DNA from: Streptomyces goshikiensis
GTDB taxonomy: Bacteria; Actinomycetota; Actinomycetes; Streptomycetales; Streptomycetaceae
Direction: 5' to 3'
Assembly: GCF_014650555.1 (NCBI RefSeq)
Contig: NZ_BMVE01000004.1
Span: 124,001 to 188,000 of the forward strand
Length of the DNA stretch: 64,000 bases
Under the pieces are notes generated by a model, which was given only the letters and a program-made list of their open reading frames with translations, ran no database searches and had not been told where the DNA came from. Numbering within the stretch: position 1 is the first letter of the stretch; each line of letters begins with the position of its first letter. This document shows positions 54,746 to 62,857 of this stretch, one piece after another. The position numbers were made by a program, and so were the translations under genes.

Positions 54746-56008
54746 TCAACCGCCGACGGCTTCCAGTTCCTCCACGGCGTCGTGCCGGATCCGGTCTCCG
54801 GGGATCCCGATCCGCTTGAGGGCGTCCACGCCACTGCGGATCATCGCCGACGGCCCCGAGATGAACGCGTCGTACGAACTCCACGGCCCGTGCTCACCGA
54901 CCGCCTGTGGCAGCTGGCCGGCCAGCCCCTCTCCGACCACCGGGCGCACCGACAGCCACGGATGCGAACGCTGCAGCCCCAGCAGGGTGTCCTTGTCGTA
55001 CAGGTCGTTGTCACAGCGCGCCCCGAAGAAGACCTCCACCGGGCGCCGTTCGCCGTGCTCGGCGACGTCCTCGATCAGGGCCTTGATCGGCGCGATGCCG
55101 GTACCGCCGCCCAGGCAGAGCATCCCGTTGTCGGTGCTGTGGTCCACCACCATCGACCCGGCCGGCGGACCCAGCCGCAGCACATCGCCCGGCCGGGCGT
55201 GCCGCACCAGCGCGTTGGAGACCCAGCCCGCCGGAACCGCCTTCACGTGGAAGGACAGCAGCCCGTCGGCACGGGGGGCCGAGGCGAAGGAGTAGTGCCG
55301 CCACACGCGCGGCCACCACGGGGTCTCCATGCTCGTGTACTGACCGGCGACAAACGGGTACGGCTGGTCGGGGCGCACCGTCAGCACCGCGATGTCCGGG
55401 GTGCGCAGATCGTGGGAGACCACCTCCGCGTGCCACCACGGCGGGCTCGTCCGCTCCTCCTCCGCGGCGGCATCGATCATGATCTGCGAGATCGCGGTGT
55501 ACGCGCGCACCCACGCGGCCTGGGGCTCGGGTCCCCAGGTCAGCTGCGCGTACCGGGCCAGCGCGCTGATCAGGGCCTCACCGACCACCGGGTAGTGGCC
55601 CGCCATCGTGCCGTACTTGCGGTGGCCACTGCCCAGCCGGCGCAGATAGGGGACGAGTACGTCCGGGTCGTCGATGTGCTCGGCGGCCGTGAGCAGGGCC
55701 TTCAGCAGCCGGTCCCGCTGCATGTCCATGGCCGGGGGGAACATGCTCCGCACTTCGGGGTGCCTGGTGAACACCAGGGCGTAGAAGTACGAGGTCATCT
55801 TGTCGGCGACGGGTCCGATCTCCGCCAGGGTCCTGCGGATGAGCAAGGCATCCGGAGAGGGTTCGACCTCACCGCCCTGGGGGGGGTATCCGGCCCGTCC
55901 TCGGTCTTGCCGATCTGGTGGGCGCAGCGTCCATGCGGTGCCTCGCTTCGAGCATCTCGGTCGGGTCTGCACACGCCACGGCCTCGAATCCGTGGTTCCG
56001 GGTTTCAC
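54746..56008 (-). CDS. globin-FAD/NAD reductase (flavohaemoglobin-like), 5' end uncertain
   Basis: Flavohaemoglobin-type protein of about 390 residues, expected to detoxify NO or reduce globin-bound ligands. The globin domain spans about 25-165 (from PSPDALLIRRTLAEI), a ferredoxin-reductase-like FAD domain about 170-275 (RVWRHYSFASAP) and an NAD domain to the end (CLGGGTGIAPIKAL). The frame is open to GTG 56008, but that start has no ribosome site and its first 45 codons look non-coding. A well placed AGCGAGG precedes ATG 55934 in another frame; deletion of one C in an 8-C run (on this strand, at about 55880-55887) would join it to the globin frame. Confidence 0.85.
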   Translation of the reverse strand: MKPGTTDSRPWRVQTRPRCSKRGTAWTLRPPDRQDRGRAGYPPQGGEVEPSPDALLIRRTLAEIGPVADKMTSYFYALVFTRHPEVRSMFPPAMDMQRDRLLKALLTAAEHIDDPDVLVPYLRRLGSGHRKYGTMAGHYPVVGEALISALARYAQLTWGPEPQAAWVRAYTAISQIMIDAAAEEERTSPPWWHAEVVSHDLRTPDIAVLTVRPDQPYPFVAGQYTSMETPWWPRVWRHYSFASAPRADGLLSFHVKAVPAGWVSNALVRHARPGDVLRLGPPAGSMVVDHSTDNGMLCLGGGTGIAPIKALIEDVAEHGERRPVEVFFGARCDNDLYDKDTLLGLQRSHPWLSVRPVVGEGLAGQLPQAVGEHGPWSSYDAFISGPSAMIRSGVDALKRIGIPGDRIRHDAVEELEAVGG

Positions 56009-56076
56009 AGCGTGCCAGCCGACCGAGAGGCCTGCGGGGGAATGCGGGAATTCCGCGTTTCGAACCTTCCTTCCCC

Positions 56077-56727
56077 TTAAGATGTCTCAACTCCCGGGCG
56101 TGCCAACCCCAATAGCTGGTATGCCTCGCGCAGGTCCCGCCCCTCATAGACATAGGTCGCGCGCTCCGCCAGATAGGGCCGCGCGTTGACCGCCACCGAC
56201 CTCGGCACCGCTTCGAAGAGCGCCGAATCCGTCAGGGAATCCCCGTACGCGACGCACTCGGACCGGTTCACCCCGAACCGCTCGCACAGCCGGTCCGCCA
56301 CATCGACCTTGCCCTCGGGCGTCAGGATCCCCGCCACGTCCAGCGGCCCGGTGAACGGCACGGACGGGTAGACCGATCCATGGGCGGCGTGCGCTCCCCA
56401 CTCCAGGAGCAGCTCCACGAAGAAGGACGGAGACAGCGAGATCACCGCGCAGTAGTCCCCGCGATCGTGGATCTCCCGCCACACCTCGCGGATCCCCGAC
56501 AGCCAGGGAGCACCGTCGAACGCGGCCCGGACATGCACCGGCGTCAGCTCCGACCACAGCCCGTGTGCCGCGATCGAGAACTCCTGAGGGGTGAGCTCCC
56601 GCGCGGCGAAGGCGCGCTCCAGCTCGCCGATCTCCGTACTCACGCCGAGCTGCCGGGAAATCTCGACCGGCGCGGCCGAGCCGTACATCAGCGTCCCGTC
56701 GAGATCAAAGAGGTGCAGGAGAGTCAT
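56077..56727 (-). CDS. HAD-family phosphatase (phosphoserine-phosphatase-like)
   Basis: A 216-residue HAD hydrolase. The nucleophile motif is HLFDLDGTLM, motif II is AVISLSPSF, motif III Lys is in EGKVDVAD and motif IV is AYGDSLTDSAL. A helical cap between about 15 and 85 suggests the SerB/PSP-like group. The substrate is unknown. It is a single gene with two parS sites in its upstream gap. Confidence 0.88.
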   Translation of the reverse strand: MTLLHLFDLDGTLMYGSAAPVEISRQLGVSTEIGELERAFAARELTPQEFSIAAHGLWSELTPVHVRAAFDGAPWLSGIREVWREIHDRGDYCAVISLSPSFFVELLLEWGAHAAHGSVYPSVPFTGPLDVAGILTPEGKVDVADRLCERFGVNRSECVAYGDSLTDSALFEAVPRSVAVNARPYLAERATYVYEGRDLREAYQLLGLARPGVETS

Positions 56728-56796
56728 AACAGTGGAGGCTAGCCCGTACGTTTCACCCAGGGCACTGCCGAACGTCAGCTACGGGAGAAACAGCGT

Positions 56797-56810
56797 GTTT
56801 CACGTGAAAC
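56797..56810. other. parS site 7
   Basis: Perfect GTTTCACGTGAAAC in the divergent gap between the HAD and GNAT genes; the first of a tandem pair. Confidence 0.95.
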
Positions 56811-56840
56811 ATCGAGCCCTTTTCCGGAAGGCATGTGGAT

Positions 56841-56854
56841 GTTTCACGTGAAAC
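56841..56854. other. parS site 8
   Basis: Perfect GTTTCACGTGAAAC, 44 bases centre-to-centre from site 7 (about four helical turns). Confidence 0.95.
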
Positions 56855-56888
56855 ATCCACTCCAAATCCTCTGGACGGCTTCCCATCC

Positions 56889-57800
56889 ATGATCCACTCT
56901 GAGGCCGTGACACCACCACAGCTCACCGAACTGCCGATCCGCGCGCTGACCCCGGGGGACCTCCGCCACTGCGCCGACCTGTCCCAAGACCGCGGCTGGC
57001 TCCGCGAGGACCACAAGTGGGGGCTACTCCTCGCCGCCGGCGACGGCTACGGCATCGACGCCCCTGACGGACAGGGCCTCGCCGCCACCTGCGTCGTCAC
57101 CCGGTACGGGCCCGACCCTGCCGCGCCTGACCTCGCCGCCATCGGGATGGTCCTCGTCGCCGACCGCTACGCCCGCCAGGGCCTCGGGCGCCGCCTGATG
57201 ACACACGTCTGTGACGACGTCCTCAAGGGCATCCCGCTGACCCTGCACGCCACCCCCTACGGCCGGCCCCTCTACGAGGAACTCGGGTTCGACACCACGG
57301 GCCGAGCGGAGATGCTCAGGGGCGCGTTCACCCACGACCCCGAGAGCACCGCCGCCGCGTCGGCCACCGTCCAGGTCCGGCCGGCCACCGCCGAGGACCT
57401 CTCCCGGATCCTCCGCCTGGACGCCGACGTCTTCGGCGCCGACCGGACCCACATGATCACGCGGCTGCCCGCCTTCGCGGACCGGCTCGTGGTCGCGGAG
57501 GACCGGGCCGGCGAACTCACCGGCTACGCCGCCCTCTGGCCCAACATGGACACCCATGTCATCGGCCCCCTGATCGCCCGCGACACCGCCGGCGCCCAGG
57601 CGCTCGTCACCGCCCTCGCCGCCACCACCGACCGGCCCCTGCGCACCGATGTCGACGAGCGCCACGAGGAGCTCCTCGCCTGGCTCAAGGACCGCGGCCT
57701 CGGCTCCATCGCCTTCAACGCCGTCATGACCCGCGACATCCCGGGCCTGCCGGGTGACTGGACCCGCCGCTGGGCACCCCTCACCGTGGCAGCCGGCTGA
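56889..57800 (+). CDS. GNAT N-acetyltransferase with two GNAT-like halves
   Basis: A 303-residue protein. The first half (about 20-150) has a good acetyl-CoA loop (RYARQGLGRRLM). The second half (about 170-300) resembles a second, degenerate GNAT domain (VRPATAEDLSRIL). The architecture is that of the tandem-GNAT group whose substrates are mostly unknown. ATG 56889 is chosen; GTG 56907 is possible. The frame stays open upstream through parS site 8, but that region lacks a ribosome site. It is in the same transcription direction as the next GNAT gene, 15 bases away. Confidence 0.86.
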   Translation: MIHSEAVTPPQLTELPIRALTPGDLRHCADLSQDRGWLREDHKWGLLLAAGDGYGIDAPDGQGLAATCVVTRYGPDPAAPDLAAIGMVLVADRYARQGLGRRLMTHVCDDVLKGIPLTLHATPYGRPLYEELGFDTTGRAEMLRGAFTHDPESTAAASATVQVRPATAEDLSRILRLDADVFGADRTHMITRLPAFADRLVVAEDRAGELTGYAALWPNMDTHVIGPLIARDTAGAQALVTALAATTDRPLRTDVDERHEELLAWLKDRGLGSIAFNAVMTRDIPGLPGDWTRRWAPLTVAAG

Positions 57801-57814
57801 GAAAGGACCACCAC

Positions 57815-58276
57815 ATGACCGACACCCCGGAACTGGCCATCCGCCCCGCCACCGAGGACGATCTGCCGGCCATCGTCGCGATGCTCGCCGACGACCCCCT
57901 CGGCGCCACCCGTGAGTCCCCTGACGACCTCACCCCGTACGCCGCGGCCTTGAAGCGGCTGGTCGAGGACCCTCACCAGCACGTGGTCGTCGCCGTACGG
58001 GGAGACCGGGTCGTGGGCACCCTCCAGCTCACCATCGTCTCGGGCCTCTCCCGCAAGGGAGCCACCCGCTCGATCATCGAGGGCGTCCGCGTCCACGCCG
58101 ATGAACGGGGCAGCGGCCTCGGTACCCGCTTCGTCGAATGGGCCATCGACCAGTCCCGCCGTGAGAACTGCCAACTCGTCCAGCTCACCTCGGACGTGAC
58201 CCGCACCGATGCCCACCGCTTCTATGAGCGGCTCGGGTTCACCGCCTCCCACGTCGGCTTCAAGCTGCAGCTCTGA
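57815..58276 (+). CDS. GNAT N-acetyltransferase
   Basis: A 153-residue single GNAT domain. The acetyl-CoA-binding loop is ERGSGLGTRFVEWAI, and RFYERLGFTASHVGFK is the usual C-terminal motif. GAAAGGA upstream fixes ATG 57815. It is probably cotranscribed with the tandem GNAT gene. Substrate unknown. Confidence 0.92.
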   Translation: MTDTPELAIRPATEDDLPAIVAMLADDPLGATRESPDDLTPYAAALKRLVEDPHQHVVVAVRGDRVVGTLQLTIVSGLSRKGATRSIIEGVRVHADERGSGLGTRFVEWAIDQSRRENCQLVQLTSDVTRTDAHRFYERLGFTASHVGFKLQL

Positions 58277-58331
58277 CGAGCTCCCCGGCAGGGCCGGGTC
58301 GCTGTCGGCGGCCCGGCCTACGATCGGGAGG

Positions 58332-59510
58332 ATGAGCCCCAGCCTCCCCCTCGTCACCACGGCCGAGCGCCGCCACCGGCTCGGGCGCCGGCACCGCCTG
58401 GCTCCCTCCGCCCGGGCCACCAGCGCCGCCCAGGCGGCGGACGCCGTCGTCGCCCTGCACGCCACCGACGCCGCGACCGTCTTCCTCTCCGCCCGCGCCC
58501 GCCTCTCCGAGGGGGACGGCCCGGCCGAGATCGAGAAGGCCCTCTACGAGGACGTCAGCCTCGTCCGGCTGCTCAGCATGCGCAACACGCTCTTCGCCGT
58601 CTCCACCGGACTCGCCCCGTACGTGGACGCTTCCACCGCCCGGGGTATCGCCGCCAAGGAACGCCGCACCCTCCTCAAGCACCTCGCCGAGGACGGCCAG
58701 GGCCTCGATGCCGCCTGGCTCGCCCAGGCGGAAGCCGACGCGCTCGCGGCCCTCGATGCCCAGGGGGCGTCCACCGGCAGCCAGATCTCCGCCGCCGTAC
58801 CCGCCCTGCGCCAGAAGATCACCATCGGCCGGGGCAAGAAGTACGAGACCGAGGCCGGCGTCGCCACCCGCGTCATCCGTCTGCTCGCCGCCGACGGCAG
58901 GATCCGCCGCGACCGGCCCCGCGGCTCGTGGACCTCCAGCCAGTTCCGGTGGGTGCACACCGAACCCTGGCCCGCCCTGCCCGCTGCCGAGGCCCGCGCC
59001 GAGATCGCCCGCCGCTGGCTCCACGCCTACGGTCCGGCCACCGAGGCCGACCTCAGATGGTGGACCGGCTGGACCCTCACCGACGTACGCAAGGCCCTCG
59101 CCGCCGCCGGCGCCGACCAGGTCCGCCTCGAAGACGGCAGCACCGCACTCGTCAGCCCCGGTGACACTGCGCCCGAACCCGCCCCGGAACCCTGGGCGGC
59201 CCTCCTGCCCGGCCTCGACCCCAGCGGCATGGGCTGGGCCGACCGCGGCTTCCACCTCGACCGGGCGCACCGGCCGGCCCTCTTCGACTACGCCGGCAAC
59301 CTCGGACCCACCGTCTGGTGGAACGGCGAGATCGTCGGCGGCTGGGCGCAGCGCCCCAGCGGCGAGATCGTCTGGCGTCTGCTGGCCGACCCCGGCCGAG
59401 CCGCCGAGGAGGCCGTCACCGCCGAGGCCGTCCGCCTCGCCCAGTGGCTGGGCGAGGCCCGCGTCACCCCGCGATTCCGTACCCCGCTCGAACGCGAACT
59501 CGTGGCCTGA
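58332..59510 (+). CDS. winged-helix DNA-binding protein (HTH_42; AlkZ/YcaQ-like)
   Basis: A 392-residue protein of the HTH_42 family that includes the DNA glycosylases AlkZ (interstrand-crosslink repair and self-resistance) and YcaQ. Several winged-helix units are expected, for example around RRHRLAPSARATSAAQAADAV and TRVIRLLAADGRIRRD. In the best-studied members the catalytic motif is Q-x-Q or Q-x-D. The corresponding segment here appears to read LHATDAA (His43, Thr45, Asp46), so chemistry may differ or be lost. ATG 58332 has GGGAGG upstream. No antibiotic cluster is nearby. Confidence 0.85.
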   Translation: MSPSLPLVTTAERRHRLGRRHRLAPSARATSAAQAADAVVALHATDAATVFLSARARLSEGDGPAEIEKALYEDVSLVRLLSMRNTLFAVSTGLAPYVDASTARGIAAKERRTLLKHLAEDGQGLDAAWLAQAEADALAALDAQGASTGSQISAAVPALRQKITIGRGKKYETEAGVATRVIRLLAADGRIRRDRPRGSWTSSQFRWVHTEPWPALPAAEARAEIARRWLHAYGPATEADLRWWTGWTLTDVRKALAAAGADQVRLEDGSTALVSPGDTAPEPAPEPWAALLPGLDPSGMGWADRGFHLDRAHRPALFDYAGNLGPTVWWNGEIVGGWAQRPSGEIVWRLLADPGRAAEEAVTAEAVRLAQWLGEARVTPRFRTPLERELVA

Positions 59511-59544
59511 GCCCGCGGGAACGGTCCGGGCGGTCCTGGAGAGG

Positions 59545-60930
59545 TCAGCCGATGCCCCGCCAGCCCCGCGGGTCCACCCCGCCGGGCACCGGCGCCTGGG
59601 GGTCGTAGGGCTCCCGGGTGAACACGAACGAGCCCAGATCGAGGTGGCTCACCGAACCGTCCTCCCGGCGGACCGCCCGCAGCGTCTCCCCCGCGTAGTA
59701 GCCGGACAGCCCCGTCCAGCTGCCGTCCGGCCCGGTGCGGAACCGGGCGGCCCGGCCCACCGCGCCCACCGGGCGGAGCTCCAGCAGCCCGTCCGCCGTC
59801 AGCCGCAGCACCTGGGCCGAAGTCCCCCAGTACCAGGGCCCGCACAGCTCCAGCGAAACGTGGTCCGCCTCCCGGAACGGCCGCCACGGCTCCGGGAACC
59901 GCGGCTCCGCGTCCGCGACGATCGCCACCAGGTCGGCGGCCAGCGCCGTCGCGGGCAGCCCCGACGTGCAGTTCGCCAGCACCACCGCCGCCACGTCGTC
60001 CGCCTCGCTGAGCCACAGCCCCGCGACGAACCCCGGAAGCGAACCGCTGTGCCCCACGAGCCGGCGGCCGGCGCCGTCCATCAGCTGGAGGCCGAGCCCG
60101 TAACCGGCCTCGGCGAGGCCGGGCTCCGGCGGAGCCGCCGACGTCCGCATCTCCCGTACCGAATCCGCGCTCAGCACCCGCTCGTCACCGCGCGCCAGGA
60201 ACGCCGCGAACCGCGCCAAGTCCCCTGTCGTGGACCACAGCTGACCGGCCGGGGCCATCAGCCCCAGGTCTTCCAGCGGCTCCGGCATCATCACGTCCGC
60301 CCACGGGTGCACAGCCCAGCCACCGGCGTGCGGGGCCTGCGGCAGCGGGCTCGTACGGCCGAGCCCCAGCGGCTCCAGCACCTCGGCCCGCAGCACCTCG
60401 GCCCACGGCTTCCCGCGCAACGCCTCGACGAGCGAACCGAGCAGCGTGTAGCCGGGGTTGGAGTAGTGGTGGCGCCGCCCGGGCTCGTGCCGGAACGGCT
60501 CCTCCCCCAGTACGTCCGACAGCTCCGGCCGCAACGCCGCCGAGGACCGCTCCCACCACTGCCCCGGGGTCTCCGCGGCCAACCCGCCGGTGTGGGCCAG
60601 CAACTGGGCGACGGTCACCTCTCCGGCGCCGGTCCCCGGGAGGTGCTTCTCCAGCGGGTCTCCGAGCGTCAGCCGGCCCTCGTCGCGCAGCCGCATCACG
60701 AGAACAGCGGTGAAGGTCTTGGTGATCGACCCGATCCGGTACTGCACGTTCCCGTCGGGCCCGTGCCCCTCGACCGAGGTCCGGGAGCCCTCCCAGACCA
60801 GCTCGCCCCCGCGTACGACGGCCGCCACCACCGACGGCGCCCGCCCTTCGCTCTGGGCGACGGCGATCCGGTGCCTCAGCGCGCGCCGGGTGGTGGGGAG
60901 CAGATCCAGGTCTTCAGGTACGGCATCCAT
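59545..60930 (-). CDS. serine hydrolase of the beta-lactamase/DD-peptidase family
   Basis: A 461-residue protein. The penicillin-binding motifs are SITK (SxxK), HYSNPGY (YxN) and GHSGSLPG (HSG in place of KTG), typical of class C beta-lactamase-like esterases and peptidases. There is no signal peptide, so it is probably cytoplasmic. A C-terminal lipocalin-like extension of about 120 residues follows the hydrolase domain. The start is nine bases after the dnaB stop, so it may be cotranscribed with dnaB. Confidence 0.9.
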   Translation of the reverse strand: MDAVPEDLDLLPTTRRALRHRIAVAQSEGRAPSVVAAVVRGGELVWEGSRTSVEGHGPDGNVQYRIGSITKTFTAVLVMRLRDEGRLTLGDPLEKHLPGTGAGEVTVAQLLAHTGGLAAETPGQWWERSSAALRPELSDVLGEEPFRHEPGRRHHYSNPGYTLLGSLVEALRGKPWAEVLRAEVLEPLGLGRTSPLPQAPHAGGWAVHPWADVMMPEPLEDLGLMAPAGQLWSTTGDLARFAAFLARGDERVLSADSVREMRTSAAPPEPGLAEAGYGLGLQLMDGAGRRLVGHSGSLPGFVAGLWLSEADDVAAVVLANCTSGLPATALAADLVAIVADAEPRFPEPWRPFREADHVSLELCGPWYWGTSAQVLRLTADGLLELRPVGAVGRAARFRTGPDGSWTGLSGYYAGETLRAVRREDGSVSHLDLGSFVFTREPYDPQAPVPGGVDPRGWRGIG

Positions 60931-60939
60931 GATCGGATG

Positions 60940-62421
60940 CTACGTGTTGGCCATGTCCACGAACCGCGAGTAGTGGCCCTGGAAGGCCACCGTGATCGTC
61001 GCCGTGGGGCCGTTACGGTGCTTCGCCACGATCAGGTCCGCCTCGCCCGCACGGGGCGACTCCTTCTCGTACGCGTCCTCACGGTGCAGCAGGATGACCA
61101 TGTCGGCGTCCTGCTCGATCGAACCCGATTCACGAAGGTCGGAGACCATCGGCTTCTTGTCGGTGCGCTGCTCGGGACCACGGTTCAGCTGGGACAGCGC
61201 GATCACCGGGACCTCCAGCTCCTTCGCCAGCAGCTTGAGGTTTCGGGACATGTCCGAGACCTCCTGCTGACGGCTCTCGGGACGGCGCGAGCCACCCGAC
61301 TGCATCAGCTGGAGGTAGTCGATGACCACGAGCGAGAGGTCGTTGCGCTGCTTGAGCCGACGGCACTTGGCCCGGATCTCCATCATCGACAGGTTGGGGG
61401 AGTCGTCGATGTACAGGGGGGCCGCGGACACGTCGGGCATCCGGCGGGCCAGCCGGGTCCAGTCGTCGTCCGTCATCGTGCCGGAGCGCATGTGGTGCAG
61501 CGCCACCCGGGCCTCCGCCGACAGCAGGCGCATCGCGATCTCGTTGCGGCCCATTTCGAGGGAGAAGATGACGCTCGGCAGGTTGCTCTTGATGGAGCAG
61601 GCCCGGGCGAAGTCCAGCGCGAGGGTGGACTTACCCATGGCGGGTCGGGCCGCGATGACGATCATCTGGCCCGGGTGCAGGCCGTTGGTGAGCGAGTCGA
61701 GGTCGGTGAAGCCGGTCGGGACGCCCGACATCTGGCCGCTGCGGGAGCCGATCGCCTCGATCTCGTCGAGGGCGCCTTCCATGATGTCGCCGAGGGGCAG
61801 GTAGTCCTCGGAGGTCCGCTGCTCGGTGACGGCGTAGATCTCGGCCTGGGCGCTGTTGACGATCTCGTCGACGTCGCCGTCGGCCGCGTATCCCATCTGC
61901 GTGATCTTCGTGCCGGCCGCGACCAGCCGGCGCAGGACCGCCCGCTCGTGGACGATCTCGGCGTAGTACTCGGCGTTCGCCGCCGTGGGCACCGACTGGA
62001 CCAGGGTGTGCAGGTACGAGGCCCCGCCGACCTTGCTGATCTCGCCGCGCCGGGTGAGCTCGGCGCCGACCGTGATCGGGTCGGCCGGCTCGCCCTTCGC
62101 GTACAGGTCGAGGATGGCCTGGTAGATCGTCTCGTGCGAGGGCCGGTAGAAGTCGTGGCCCTTGAGGACCTCGACCACGTCGGCGATCGCGTCCTTCGAG
62201 AGCAGCATGCCGCCGAGGACGGACTGCTCGGCGTCGAGGTCCTGCGGCGGGACGCGCTCGAAGCCGCCGCCTCCGCCGTCCCAGGAGCCGCCCTCGCGGC
62301 CCCGGTCCTGCTGGTCGTCCCCGCGGCCGCGTCCCTCGCCGTTACGGCGCGGACGGGCGGGCAGACGGTCGCCTGGACCGCTGTCGGCCCAAGGGTCGTC
62401 CATGGGCTCGGGCATGCTCAC
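60940..62421 (-). CDS. dnaB: replicative DNA helicase
   Basis: A 493-residue hexameric helicase that unwinds DNA at the replication fork. A Gly/Arg/Asp-rich tail of about 55 residues precedes the N-terminal domain (PPQDLDAEQSVLGGML), followed by the RecA-like motor: Walker A ARPAMGKST, Walker B LSLVVIDYLQLM and the DRESG-like LRESGSIEQDAD. GTG 62421 is fixed by GGAGGAGG at ideal spacing. The 436-base upstream gap holds a DnaA-box cluster. Confidence 0.97.
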   Translation of the reverse strand: MSMPEPMDDPWADSGPGDRLPARPRRNGEGRGRGDDQQDRGREGGSWDGGGGGFERVPPQDLDAEQSVLGGMLLSKDAIADVVEVLKGHDFYRPSHETIYQAILDLYAKGEPADPITVGAELTRRGEISKVGGASYLHTLVQSVPTAANAEYYAEIVHERAVLRRLVAAGTKITQMGYAADGDVDEIVNSAQAEIYAVTEQRTSEDYLPLGDIMEGALDEIEAIGSRSGQMSGVPTGFTDLDSLTNGLHPGQMIVIAARPAMGKSTLALDFARACSIKSNLPSVIFSLEMGRNEIAMRLLSAEARVALHHMRSGTMTDDDWTRLARRMPDVSAAPLYIDDSPNLSMMEIRAKCRRLKQRNDLSLVVIDYLQLMQSGGSRRPESRQQEVSDMSRNLKLLAKELEVPVIALSQLNRGPEQRTDKKPMVSDLRESGSIEQDADMVILLHREDAYEKESPRAGEADLIVAKHRNGPTATITVAFQGHYSRFVDMANT

Positions 62422-62857
62422 CGGGCCGCCTCCTCCCGTCCGCAACGCGGACCTCGCCGTGCCACTCTTTTTCTACGACACGGCTCTGACATTTGGGGCA
62501 CCCGAATCGGCTCTCGGCACGTCGGGCAACGCACAACGGTAGGGCCGTTGGCGACGTCAGCCAATCTTGTTATCCACAGGGTGTGTGGATGAGATGTGGA
62601 TGACGGCACCAATGCTGTGGGTAACTCCGCCGAAGCTGTGCACGGACCGGGGGACGGGGCTGTGGACAAAATCACCTGCCCTACCCATACACCCATGTTG
62701 ACCTGCTATTTCTTCTTCCACTGACTGTGGGGAAGAAAATTCTTGGCCACCGCCACAAGATCGCCTCCAACGGGGTGTGAAGAACGCCCAAGTCAGCGCG
62801 CCGGTAAGGATCAAAAGACCCTTGTATCTATTACCTGTGGAAGATTAGATTGAGCAC
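62422..62857. promoter_or_regulatory. dnaB-MATE divergent region with DnaA boxes
   Basis: No gene is visible. DnaA boxes cluster at 62570-62734: TTATCCACA (62570-62578, perfect), TGTGGATGA (62584-62592 and 62595-62603), TGTGGGTAA (62616-62624), TGTGGACAA (62661-62669, perfect) and a weaker TGTGGGGAA (62726-62734). Stretches of A/T-rich sequence (about 62705-62745 and 62810-62850) are unusual for this genome. Both divergent promoters must lie here. Confidence 0.85.

Noticed and set aside
55240..55254. CCTTCACGTGGAAGG as a ninth parS
   Set aside because: It is not a true palindrome and differs from the consensus at several positions; it simply encodes Phe-His-Val in the FAD domain.
58708..62592. 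Plus-strand open frame of nearly 1300 codons across the AlkZ-like, hydrolase and dnaB genes
   Set aside because: Pro/Arg-rich composition without domains, overlapping three real genes, one of them dnaB.
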